A stretch of 38,541 nucleotides of DNA from a bacterium (GTDB lineage Bacteria; Actinomycetota; Acidimicrobiia; Spongiisociales; JAENVV01). Position numbers and translations under genes: made by a program. The stretch is from NCBI GenBank assembly GCA_024641305.1, contig JAHEDI010000031.1:1-38541 (forward strand). The letters run 5' to 3'. This document shows positions 15,916 through 23,673 of the stretch, one piece after another; positions within the stretch are counted from its first letter, which is position 1, and every line of letters begins with the position of its first letter. A model generated the notes under the pieces. It was given only the letters and a program-made list of their open reading frames with translations. It ran no database searches and had not been told where the DNA came from.

Positions 15916-16143
15916 TCAATCGCCTGCCGTCGGCCAGAGGAACTCGACGTTGGCGGTGGCGGCTCGCAAGCCCGCCCCGCTGGCCAGTAGGCGACGAAGG
16001 CCACTCGTCTGTCTGACGGAAGAGGCCACAGCCAGACCGAAACTGTAGGCCACGATCGTGCCCGGGCCGGAGGAGCTTTGGGTCGAGCGATTCAGATAGA
16101 ACGCCCTTTCGGGTCGAGGAATCGGGTGGTCGAATAAGCTCAT
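15916..16143 (-). CDS. Possible 75-residue hypothetical protein
   Basis: A short open frame starts four bases after the stop of the aldo/keto reductase gene, in the same direction, with GGCGGG just upstream. The product (MSLFDHPIPRPERAFYLNRS and on) has no recognised motif apart from a mildly hydrophobic middle. It could be a genuine translationally coupled gene or a chance frame. Confidence 0.35.
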   Translation of the reverse strand: MSLFDHPIPRPERAFYLNRSTQSSSGPGTIVAYSFGLAVASSVRQTSGLRRLLASGAGLRAATANVEFLWPTAGD

Positions 16144-16147
16144 GGCG

Positions 16148-17092
16148 CTACCCGCCGAGTATCGACTCGATGCGGCTCACCGCCTCGTCGTTGAGGTGGA
16201 TGCTGGTCGCCTCGATCGTCTCGGCGATTTGATCGGGTCGGGTCGCTCCGGTGATGGCTGCAGAAACCGACTTGGTCCGCAGCACCCAGGCAAGGGCTAG
16301 CTGAGCCCGCGTGGCATGCAAGCCATCCGCGATCTCCTTCAACGCCATGACCTTGGCGCGGTTGGCATCAGTAATGATGCGTTCGCGGAATCCGTCATTA
16401 TCCGACAGACGAGCGCCTTCCGGGAGCCCCTCGTCGTATTTGCCGGTCAGCATGCCCATCGCCAGCGGTGACCAAACCACCAGGCCCATCCCTGCCGGGT
16501 TGGTGACCGGCATGACCTCGTTTTCGACCCGATCCCGATGGAGCATCGAGTATTGGGGTTGATCGACGATCGGCGGATGGAGACCGTTTTCGCTGGCAAA
16601 GGCAACCGCTTCGGCGATCTGCTCCGCAGGCCATTCGGACGTACCCCAGTAGGTCACCTTGCCTGAATCGACCAGACCACTGAACGACGTGACGATCTCC
16701 TCCATCGGTACGGACGGATCATGACGATGCGCAAAATACAGGTCCAGATAGTCCGTTTTGAGGTTCCGCAACGAACCATCGATCGATTCACGAATGTGCT
16801 TACGGCTCAGCCCACGATCGTTGATGTCATCTGACATCGGCCAATAGACCTTCGAAGACATAACCAGGGTGTGGCGTGGGTAGTCAGCGAGGACCATCCC
16901 CATGACCTGCTCACCTTTGCCAATCGCATACACGTCGGCATTGTCGAAGAAGTTGACGCCACCCTCATAGGCCACCCGCACGATCTGCTTGATGACCGTC
17001 AGGTCTTCGACGGAATCACCGTAGGTAGTCCACGCCCCGAGAGCGATTTCGGACACCTTGATGCCCCATTTGCCGATATTCCGGTACTTCAT
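16148..17092 (-). CDS. Aldo/keto reductase, Kv-beta-like
   Basis: This 314-residue NAD(P)H-dependent oxidoreductase has a TIM-barrel fold. The catalytic tetrad is visible: D50 and Y55 in FFDNADVYAIG, K81 in SSKVYW and H122 in YFAHRHD. RSLG-type cofactor-binding text is represented by TGATRPDQIAETIEA near the C-terminus. The sequence, with MKYRNIGKWGIKVSEIALGA and QPQYSMLHRDRVE, is closest to the voltage-gated K+ channel beta-subunit-like (YghZ) branch, which reduces aldehydes and ketones. ATG 17092 has GAGGAG five bases upstream. Divergent from the HisA-like gene. Confidence 0.92.
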   Translation of the reverse strand: MKYRNIGKWGIKVSEIALGAWTTYGDSVEDLTVIKQIVRVAYEGGVNFFDNADVYAIGKGEQVMGMVLADYPRHTLVMSSKVYWPMSDDINDRGLSRKHIRESIDGSLRNLKTDYLDLYFAHRHDPSVPMEEIVTSFSGLVDSGKVTYWGTSEWPAEQIAEAVAFASENGLHPPIVDQPQYSMLHRDRVENEVMPVTNPAGMGLVVWSPLAMGMLTGKYDEGLPEGARLSDNDGFRERIITDANRAKVMALKEIADGLHATRAQLALAWVLRTKSVSAAITGATRPDQIAETIEATSIHLNDEAVSRIESILGG

Positions 17093-17153
17093 GCCATCTC
17101 CTCGCTGGAAGTTCAACACTAGATCACCCGTCGTGTCAGGGCGCCGCCCGTGG

Positions 17154-17159
17154 TAGGTT
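17154..17159 (+). promoter_or_regulatory. -10 box (TAGGTT) before HisA-like gene
   Basis: TAGGTT ends six bases before ATG 17166; consistent with a leaderless start. Confidence 0.4.
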
Positions 17160-17165
17160 CAATAC

Positions 17166-18152
17166 ATGGATCTATACGCGCGCGTCAATATTCTCGATGG
17201 CCGGTCAGTCAGGCTTCCCCGCGGCAAAATGACCGACGCCATTACCCTCGATAACGACCCGGTTGGACGGGCCCTCAGCTGGGTCAGCCAGGGCGCCGAC
17301 TTCATTCATGTCGTCGACCTCGACGCGGCTGCCAACCGCGACTACCGAAACCGCGATCTCATCGACCGCCTCATCGGTGAGGTGAAAGTTCCCGTCCAGG
17401 TGGCAGGTGGCGTTCGATCTCAGGTCGAAGCCGCTCGCCTCATCGAGTCCGGGGCGTGGCGAGTCGTGATGGGCACCGCCGCAATCGAAGACCAGACCAT
17501 GGTCTATGAACTCTGTCAGAAATATCCTGAGCACATCGCTGTTTCCCTCGATGTTCGCCCCAACGAAGAATTGGCCACCCGGGGCTGGACGCAGAACAGC
17601 GGACGGTTCCTCGAGGAGGTCCTTCTGGACATGGCCTCTGCGGGAGTCGCCGCCTTCCTGATCAGCGAAGCCGGGCGCGACGCCCTGGTCGAGCCACCAG
17701 ACAACTCGATGATGCGCGACGCTCTGGCCATCGTTGAGGAACCGATCATCGCCGCCGGCGGGGTGCGGCACCTCGACGACTTACGATCGTTGATGGCCAT
17801 CCAAAAAGAAGGCCATCACATCAGCGGGGTCGTCGTCGGCCGGGAGGTCACCCACGGTCGCTTTACCCTTGAAGAGGCCAAGGCGGTGATCGCCGAAGGT
17901 TATGTCCGGGACACCGTCACCCAGACGATTGACGTCGCACCCCACATCGCCGAGGCAGCCCAGGACTTTCGCCGGGTAGCTGACGAGTGCGAACTCGCCG
18001 CGTCGGAAGCTCGGACCGCTGCAGTGCGGCTCATGGAGATGGACGTTCCCAAGGGTTCTGCCCACGCCTTCGCAGCCCATGGTCACCTGCGTCGGGCCGA
18101 CCAGATGCTGGATGAGCTTGCCAAACTTCACGCTGAGCGAGCCCGCTCCTAG
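17166..18152 (+). CDS. HisA-like TIM-barrel protein with altered active site and C-terminal helical extension
   Basis: The first ~245 residues match HisA/HisF: VNILDGRSVRL at 7-17, ADFIHVVDLDAA at 44-55, VAGGVRS (phosphate site) at 79-85, MGTAA at 102-106, D129 in AVSLDVR, AAGGVRHLDDL at 197-206 and GVVVGREVTHGRF at 221-233. True HisA (ProFAR isomerase) uses an Asp in the first strand (pattern A-hydrophobic-D-L); here residue 8 is Asn, while the second Asp (D129) is kept. Residues 246-328 form an Ala/Glu/Arg-rich helical extension absent from HisA (usually about 240 residues). No his genes are nearby. It is therefore probably a paralogue with a changed reaction or a non-catalytic role, not the histidine enzyme itself. 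Confidence 0.8.
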   Translation: MDLYARVNILDGRSVRLPRGKMTDAITLDNDPVGRALSWVSQGADFIHVVDLDAAANRDYRNRDLIDRLIGEVKVPVQVAGGVRSQVEAARLIESGAWRVVMGTAAIEDQTMVYELCQKYPEHIAVSLDVRPNEELATRGWTQNSGRFLEEVLLDMASAGVAAFLISEAGRDALVEPPDNSMMRDALAIVEEPIIAAGGVRHLDDLRSLMAIQKEGHHISGVVVGREVTHGRFTLEEAKAVIAEGYVRDTVTQTIDVAPHIAEAAQDFRRVADECELAASEARTAAVRLMEMDVPKGSAHAFAAHGHLRRADQMLDELAKLHAERARS

Positions 18153-18169
18153 TCCCCGACCGACCAGCG

Positions 18170-18535
18170 CTACCGGGTGGCGACCTCCTGGATCCGCCAA
18201 CCGTCATACATCACAATGACCCCCTCATCAAGGGCGTCGGCTGCCGACAGCACCTGTTCGGCCGACTCCATGGCCCGGCGCTGATTGTCGTTCGTGGCCT
18301 CCAACCCGGTGTCCCGCACGAGCGCATCAAAAAACACCGACCGGAAGGGAGCATGACCAACATGACCGAGGTCGGCCACTCGGGCGAATCGACTGGCCCG
18401 CCCACTTGCAATCCCCATGAATCCTGGTCCGTCCGCTGGAGATTCTTGGAACGGCCGGGCGGGACGCACCAGCTCTCCCTCAACGCCGTCGAACAACTCC
18501 TCGGTTCCGACCCGAACCGCAACAAATACTTTCAC
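18170..18535 (-). CDS. Hypothetical protein, 121 residues
   Basis: It starts at GTG 18535, which has GGAGGT six bases upstream, giving good support for translation. The product begins MKVFVAVRVGTEELFDGVEG and ends VIVMYDGWRIQEVATR, with mixed alpha/beta character and no signal peptide or membrane helix. I do not recognise the family. It is convergent with the HisA-like gene (17 bases apart) and lies 72 bases downstream of, and in the same direction as, the glutaryl-CoA dehydrogenase gene. Confidence 0.7.
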   Translation of the reverse strand: MKVFVAVRVGTEELFDGVEGELVRPARPFQESPADGPGFMGIASGRASRFARVADLGHVGHAPFRSVFFDALVRDTGLEATNDNQRRAMESAEQVLSAADALDEGVIVMYDGWRIQEVATR

Positions 18536-18607
18536 CGGACCTCCATACCTTGGTCTGAGAAACGTATCTCGGGTCTGTGACAGAAACGGCGAGATGTCCG
18601 GCGCTGG

Positions 18608-19786
18608 TTACCGGGGGGCGTGGAACGCCGGGATACCCGTGATCGCCTGGCCGAGGATGAGGGTGTGCATCTCGTTGGTTCCCTCATAGGTGTACACCGA
18701 CTCGAGGTTGTTCATGTGACGCACCACCGGGTATTCGAGCGTGATGCCATTGGCACCGAGCACCGAGCGGGCTTCACGGGCGACATCCAGAGCCATACGG
18801 ACATTGGCTTTTTTGCCGAAACTCACCTGGGCGGGGTGGAGACCGGTCGAATCCTTCAATCGTCCCATCCGCAGAGCAACCTGGGTCGCCTGGTTCACGC
18901 CGATCATCATGTCGACCAGTTTGTCCTGGGTCAGCTGAAACGCCGCGATCGGAGTCCCGAACTGTTCTCGTTCCTTTGAATAGTTCAGCGCCGCCTCATA
19001 GCAAGCCCGGGCTGCGCCAACTGCGCCCCAGGCAATCCCGTATCGGGCTTCGGACAGACACGACAGCGGGCCTTTCATGCCGGCCACGCCAGGCAGCATG
19101 GCCGACTCGGGAAGTCGGACGCTGTCGAAAACCAATTCGCTCGTCACCGACGCCCGCAACGACATCTTCTTGTGGATGAGGTTGGCTGAAAATCCAGGGG
19201 TGTCGGTCGGTACAACAAAACCGCGAATTCCGTCTTCGGTGCGAGCCCACACGACGGCGACTCCGGCGATGTTGCCGTTAGTAATCCACATCTTCGACCC
19301 GTTCAAAATCCAGTCGGAGCCGACGCGTTTGGCGTTGGTCTTCATGGACCCGGCATCGGACCCGCTGTCCGCTTCGGTCAGTCCGAAGCATCCGATCACC
19401 TCACCGGTCGCCATCCTGGGAAGCCACTCCTCTTTGTGCTCCTCCGAGCCATATCTCCAGATCGGGAACATGGCCAAGGAACCCTGTACAGACACCAGGC
19501 TCCGTAATCCCGAATCGCCAGCTTCGAGTTCGAGACAGGCCAGTCCGTAACTGACCGCGTTGGTTCCAGCGCAGCCATAGCCTTCGAGGTGCATGCCGAG
19601 GAGGCCGAGTTGGCCGAGTTCCCTGGTGATTTCGATTGGGAACGTCCCCTCCTCGAACCAGTCGTCGATGTCGGGCAGAATCCGGTCCGATACGAACTGA
19701 CGCACGGTGTCCTGGATCATCCGCTCTTCGTCGGAAAGTTGTGATCGAAGGTCGAGAAAGTCGAGCGGGTCAGGTTGCGTAGCCAT
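18608..19786 (-). CDS. gcdH: Glutaryl-CoA dehydrogenase-like acyl-CoA dehydrogenase
   Basis: This 392-residue FAD enzyme of the acyl-CoA dehydrogenase family has GCFGLTEADSGSDAGSMKT and WITNG for FAD/substrate contacts, and ends in VYTYEGTNEMHTLILGQAIT followed by GIPAF. The YEGT motif carries the catalytic Glu, and the RS in GDSGLRSLVSVQGSL corresponds to the Arg-Ser substrate-binding element of glutaryl-CoA dehydrogenase. Expected reaction: glutaryl-CoA to crotonyl-CoA, with decarboxylation, in lysine/tryptophan breakdown, passing electrons to ETF. ATG 19786 has GGAGG four bases upstream. No glutarate pathway partner lies next to it. Confidence 0.88.
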   Translation of the reverse strand: MATQPDPLDFLDLRSQLSDEERMIQDTVRQFVSDRILPDIDDWFEEGTFPIEITRELGQLGLLGMHLEGYGCAGTNAVSYGLACLELEAGDSGLRSLVSVQGSLAMFPIWRYGSEEHKEEWLPRMATGEVIGCFGLTEADSGSDAGSMKTNAKRVGSDWILNGSKMWITNGNIAGVAVVWARTEDGIRGFVVPTDTPGFSANLIHKKMSLRASVTSELVFDSVRLPESAMLPGVAGMKGPLSCLSEARYGIAWGAVGAARACYEAALNYSKEREQFGTPIAAFQLTQDKLVDMMIGVNQATQVALRMGRLKDSTGLHPAQVSFGKKANVRMALDVAREARSVLGANGITLEYPVVRHMNNLESVYTYEGTNEMHTLILGQAITGIPAFHAPR

Positions 19787-19913
19787 CAGGCCTCCAGAGC
19801 GGCAGATCGTCTCTATCAGTCTATTGCCTGACCACGATGGCCGGATCGTCGCCGGTCATCACGAGTGATCAAGTGGAACGATGAACTCGTCTCATTGTGG
19901 TCTAATCAGCAAC

Positions 19914-21179
19914 ATGCGTCAGAAGATCCGAGCCCTCTCAGACCGGTTGGTTGCCCTCCAGCAACCGATTCGCATCCTCGATGCGATCGGATGGGGCGAT
20001 GATGTCGCGGCCCGGTTCTTCGAAGATGGGCAACGCTCCCAGCCCGACGTCGACGCCGACTACTACCGGAACCGCAAACCCTTGCGGTTCGAACCGGCCG
20101 ACCAACGAGAGGGACTGGCAAGTTTGCGTTCCGACGTGAACACCACATTGGGAGGGTCCCCGGTCGCCACGTTGCTTCTCGGCCGCATCAACGAATACCT
20201 CAGGGTCATCGATCTCCTCGAAGCACGCGGGACGCCGGAGTTTGGAACGATCTCTGCCGAGTTATACGGTGCCCCGACCGACGAGCTACATCCGGGTGGA
20301 CCCACATTGGCCGAGCTTGGCGAGCTGATGACCGACTCGCTTTCCAACATCGACTCGGGAGCGTGGGAGTCTCCAGAAGGAACCATGCTGGATGCCGATG
20401 CCAGCGTCGAGATTCTCAAAACTCGACTAGAGACGGTTTGTGGAACCGAGCAGGTGCGGGTCATAATCGATGACGGGATCGTGGCTGATGCGGCCGCCGG
20501 GGCTGATTACATCAAGCTGCGAGCCGACGCTCAGTTCTCCGAACGAGATCTGCGCATCCTGGAGGTCCATGAGGGATGGGTACATGTCGTTACCACCCTC
20601 AATGGCCGGAGCCAGCCATGGTGTACCTTCCTCGGGAAGGGGACACCTTCGACAACCGCCACCCAGGAGGGTCTGGCGGTGTTCACCGAGATCACGACGC
20701 TGTCCTCCACCCCTGATCGGATCCGAAAGGTCACCCGTCGAGTTACCGCCATAGCCATGGCATATGACGGCGCCAGCTTTCTCGAGGTGTATCGGTGGTT
20801 CCTGGGTGATGGCATGTCGGAGGGCGACGCCTGGTCATCGTCGGTGCGCGTATTCCGGGGCAGCGGACCGTCCTACGGGCCGTTTACCAAGGACCTTGCC
20901 TACAGCCGGGGTTTCCTGGAGGTATACGACTTCATGCGACTTGCCGTCCGGCGCGGCCATGTTGACCGGCTACCACTGCTGTTCGGGGGAAAGTTGGCCG
21001 TCCGAGAAATGGGCGCCGTGGCCGAGTTGGTGCGCCAAGGGCTGGTGATCGGGCCTCAGATCGTCCCTCCGCATGTCAGCGATCTCAGCGCGCTCGCTTC
21101 ATGGATGGCCTATTCGAACCTCCTGAACCGCATCAATCTGGCGCAGATGGAACTCCACCTGCAATCCGCCCTCGAATAG
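19914..21179 (+). CDS. DUF1704 / QEGLA-motif metallopeptidase-like protein
   Basis: This 421-residue protein carries the two hallmarks of the DUF1704 (TIGR02421) family: HEGWVH at about 219-224 (an HExxxH zinc site) and TQEGLAVFTE at about 250-259. The family is related to the eukaryotic tyrosine carboxypeptidase MATCAP, which uses an HExxxH + Glu site; bacterial members were earlier annotated only as 'flavohemoglobin expression-modulating QEGLA motif protein'. A metallopeptidase activity is thus inferred. The start is uncertain: ATG 19914 matches where the recognisable protein begins, while ATG 19881 would add 11 residues; neither has a clear ribosome-binding site. Divergent from the glutaryl-CoA dehydrogenase gene. 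Confidence 0.85.
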   Translation: MRQKIRALSDRLVALQQPIRILDAIGWGDDVAARFFEDGQRSQPDVDADYYRNRKPLRFEPADQREGLASLRSDVNTTLGGSPVATLLLGRINEYLRVIDLLEARGTPEFGTISAELYGAPTDELHPGGPTLAELGELMTDSLSNIDSGAWESPEGTMLDADASVEILKTRLETVCGTEQVRVIIDDGIVADAAAGADYIKLRADAQFSERDLRILEVHEGWVHVVTTLNGRSQPWCTFLGKGTPSTTATQEGLAVFTEITTLSSTPDRIRKVTRRVTAIAMAYDGASFLEVYRWFLGDGMSEGDAWSSSVRVFRGSGPSYGPFTKDLAYSRGFLEVYDFMRLAVRRGHVDRLPLLFGGKLAVREMGAVAELVRQGLVIGPQIVPPHVSDLSALASWMAYSNLLNRINLAQMELHLQSALE

Positions 21180-21335
21180 GCCGGGTTCGTCCCATTACCG
21201 ATCAGCGATGAGACGGGACGGATTCTCCTCTGAGATCAACCTGCATTTGGCCGACCTCGCCCGGCGGGTTGAGCGCGCCGTCAAACCTGACTGATCGGGG
21301 GTTCGGTGAGTGCCCCTGCGTGCCAGAATCAGTTC

Positions 21336-22298
21336 ATGCTCTACCCGCTGATTCTCCAACCGATCCTGGCTCCCAAACCGTGGGGTGGCGATCGCCTCGC
21401 CACCTACGGGAAAGCAGTCGCGTCCGGGGATCGCGTCGGGGAAAGCTGGGAGGTCGCCGATCTCGATCTCGACGAGTTCGGTACCGTTCCGTTCGGCAAG
21501 TCGCAGGTCGTCAACGGGCCGCTAGAAGGCGAGACGCTCCGTGGACTCATCACCGAGCATGGCGTTGAGCTCCTCGGCACGGCAGCCCGGTTCAAAGAGT
21601 TCCCGCTGCTTGTCAAACTGCTCGACGCCAGAGAACCCCTGTCGGTGCAAGTTCATCCCACCTCCGATTACGTGGCTCATCATCCCGACACGCACATGAA
21701 GACGGAGTCCTGGTACGTGGTGGAAGCCGAACCAGAGGCGGTCATCTTCAAAGGTTTCCGGCCAGGGACCCAACCATCCGATATCGCCCGCACCGCCGGG
21801 ACTCCGGAGTTGGTCAGATATCTTCAAAAGGTCCCGGTCTCGGCCGGGGACATCCACCATCTCCCCGCCGGCACGATCCACGCCCTGGGAGCCGGAGTTC
21901 TGGTCGCCGAAGTCCAAACCCCGAGCGACACGACGTTCCGCCTCTACGACTGGACGGAAGAACTCAACAGACCCGAGCGACCTCTTCAAATCGCCGAAGC
22001 GCTCGCCTGCCTCGACTATGCCGATCCGCCCCAGGCAGGTCCCATCGAGCTCGGGCCTGCCGTTCGATCCCTGATCCACACCGACCACTACTGGATCCAC
22101 GAACATCGATCACCCATCGGAACACTAACTACCGACGCCAGTCCCGGACTCAGAGTCTTCATGGTGCTGAAGGGAACCGTGGCGATCGGGGCGGTAAGCG
22201 CCGGGATCGGATCCACAGTTCTCGTGCCTGCCTCGACTCCCAGCGTGGTTCGTGCGGAGACACCTGCCATCGTGCTAGAGATCGGTCTCGCTCGTTAG
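21336..22298 (+). CDS. manA: Class I mannose-6-phosphate isomerase
   Basis: This 320-residue cupin isomerase interconverts mannose-6-phosphate and fructose-6-phosphate. It begins YPLILQPILAPKPWGGDRLA, the usual start of Bacillus-type ManA/Pmi. Zinc ligands are visible as Q and H in SVQVHPTSDY, E in KTESWYVV, and H in AGTIHALGAGVLVAEVQTPS; the catalytic-region Arg is in TFRLYDW. The C-terminal half is the second, smaller cupin. ATG 21336 is preferred on homology; a GTG at 21306 would add ten residues. Supplies mannose for glycan synthesis or fructose-6-P for glycolysis. Its stop is six bases from the end of the convergent defence-like cassette. Confidence 0.92.
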   Translation: MLYPLILQPILAPKPWGGDRLATYGKAVASGDRVGESWEVADLDLDEFGTVPFGKSQVVNGPLEGETLRGLITEHGVELLGTAARFKEFPLLVKLLDAREPLSVQVHPTSDYVAHHPDTHMKTESWYVVEAEPEAVIFKGFRPGTQPSDIARTAGTPELVRYLQKVPVSAGDIHHLPAGTIHALGAGVLVAEVQTPSDTTFRLYDWTEELNRPERPLQIAEALACLDYADPPQAGPIELGPAVRSLIHTDHYWIHEHRSPIGTLTTDASPGLRVFMVLKGTVAIGAVSAGIGSTVLVPASTPSVVRAETPAIVLEIGLAR

Positions 22299-22304
22299 CG
22301 GTAC

Positions 22305-23357
22305 CTAAATCGACCGCTGAGCGGGATCGAACAGACGGGTCTCGTCACGGCCCGCCGCCACCGGAACGTAGCCGGGCACCAGGTTATGGGGAGTGTCGAG
22401 ATACACCTTCGCTTCGGGGACCTGGGCGAACCGGCCATGACTCCAACGGATCTCGACGTGGCCGTTTACCTCGTGCGGTCTCCCATCGAGGCGATCTTTG
22501 AAGCGGGCAGCCCATTGAACAACCGGCTGCCCGCGCGATAGATCGGCCGATTGGTCGAACCCAACGAAGTCATATCGCTCCCGGAGATCCCATGGAGTCG
22601 AAACCCGATAGCGCATGTCCTGCCCATCGGCCGATTCGCCGAGCACAAAGTAGGGGGCCGATTGGAGGCGGAGCAATCTCCAGACCTGCTGCTCTCTGGC
22701 CGACTTTCGCCCGAGCTGGGCAGCCCACCGGGCGGACGATTCGGCGGCGACCGCTTCGGCGAACTCCCGGTACACGACAGCCAGGTGACCGGGCAACTGG
22801 CGGGGAACGCTCCGCTTGAGAATTTCCCGGTGGTCCTGATCAAGGTCGGTCACGAGCGTTGGAAGGTCGGCGCCCGCCTCGAGACGAACCGCTTCATAAA
22901 ACGCCTGATACGGCTCGCCCGCTACCTCGGCGAACCAGTCCCCGGTTATCTCGGTCCGGTCTGCCAGCAGTCGATCAAACAGATTCGAGGGCGACGAGTT
23001 GGTAAGGATGTTCGATCCGTACTTACACGAGACGAGGTACACGTGATCGACCCGCAGATCGGCGGGGATTTGTTCGTATCCAGGAGGGCGATGGCCGCCC
23101 TTCCATTCGACCACCCACGGCGGTCGACCCCGCAGGCCTTCCGGGGAGGCGGCGAACTGGCTTCCGTTCCGCCAGGCTCGTTCGAACAGGCTGGCGTATG
23201 TACCGGTCCGGTAGGCGCCTTCAAGACGTTCATATTCGTCGAGTCCCACGTTGCGCAACCCCGGGGGGCGGACACCCATGCCGTGGCGAAGGTCGGAGAA
23301 CCCGAACATGGCAAGTCCGGTGACGATTTCGGTGATTTCAGTTTTGAGCGCGGGCAT
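22305..23357 (-). CDS. 350-residue protein of methyltransferase cassette, putative restriction endonuclease
   Basis: It is the third gene of a leftward cassette and overlaps the second by 20 bases. I do not recognise a named family. Visible charged features that could form a nuclease site are E84-W-K86 in PPWVVEWKGG and a D104...K112 pair in VDHVYLVSCKYGSN; the SCKYGSN-x-L-x-NSSP-LFDRLL run looks conserved-core-like. The C-terminal third has a WAARFKDRLDGRPHEVNGHV, EIRWSHGRF and AKVYLDTPH pattern. Soluble, no signal peptide. Position beside a DNA methyltransferase suggests it is the restriction partner, but this is inference only. ATG 23357 is chosen over 23393 because it gives the more natural N-terminus (MPALKTEITEIV). 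Confidence 0.7.
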   Translation of the reverse strand: MPALKTEITEIVTGLAMFGFSDLRHGMGVRPPGLRNVGLDEYERLEGAYRTGTYASLFERAWRNGSQFAASPEGLRGRPPWVVEWKGGHRPPGYEQIPADLRVDHVYLVSCKYGSNILTNSSPSNLFDRLLADRTEITGDWFAEVAGEPYQAFYEAVRLEAGADLPTLVTDLDQDHREILKRSVPRQLPGHLAVVYREFAEAVAAESSARWAAQLGRKSAREQQVWRLLRLQSAPYFVLGESADGQDMRYRVSTPWDLRERYDFVGFDQSADLSRGQPVVQWAARFKDRLDGRPHEVNGHVEIRWSHGRFAQVPEAKVYLDTPHNLVPGYVPVAAGRDETRLFDPAQRSI

Positions 23358-23673
23358 CGCTTCGGAACAGTTTGGTGAACTGGAGTTGGGCACCGATCAG
23401 GTCGGTCGGGAGGTCCTTTTCGGTGAAGATGTGCCGGTACGTGTACACGTCGATCTCGACTCCTCGCAGGTCCATCCAGGCCCGCACGGCATCGCCCCAT
23501 CGTTCTTCGAGGAGGGCCTGGCGAACCTGCTCGGCTCCAACCTCTCCCAGTTCACCCGCGTTCGTCTGGGCGACCAATTCGATCGCCAGGACCCGGTGCA
23601 GCGTTTCGATATCTTCGGCGAGGTACACGTCGGGCGGGTCGTTGGCAACCACGGCGTAGGCGACCCCCGACAT
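23338..23673 (-). CDS. 111-residue middle protein of methyltransferase cassette
   Basis: The start ATG shares one base with the methyltransferase stop (TGATG), giving tight translational coupling. The product is acidic, mostly alpha-helical (IETLHRVLAIELVAQT, EQVRQALLEERWGDAVRAW) with a beta end (DVYTYRHIFTEKDL). It has no catalytic motif that I recognise and could be a controller, specificity or inhibitor subunit. The order methyltransferase, small helical protein, 350-residue protein seems to be a unit. Confidence 0.75.
   Translation of the reverse strand: MSGVAYAVVANDPPDVYLAEDIETLHRVLAIELVAQTNAGELGEVGAEQVRQALLEERWGDAVRAWMDLRGVEIDVYTYRHIFTEKDLPTDLIGAQLQFTKLFRSDARAQN

Noticed and set aside
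21208-21294. 28-codon frame (MRRDGFSSEINLHLADLARR and on) before manA
   Set aside because: Too short, no ribosome-binding site, no recognised family; could be a gene remnant but cannot be supported.
22551-23378. 275-codon rightward open frame antisense to the 350-residue cassette protein
   Set aside because: High GC makes long antisense frames common; the product has no recognisable domain and lies over two coupled leftward genes.
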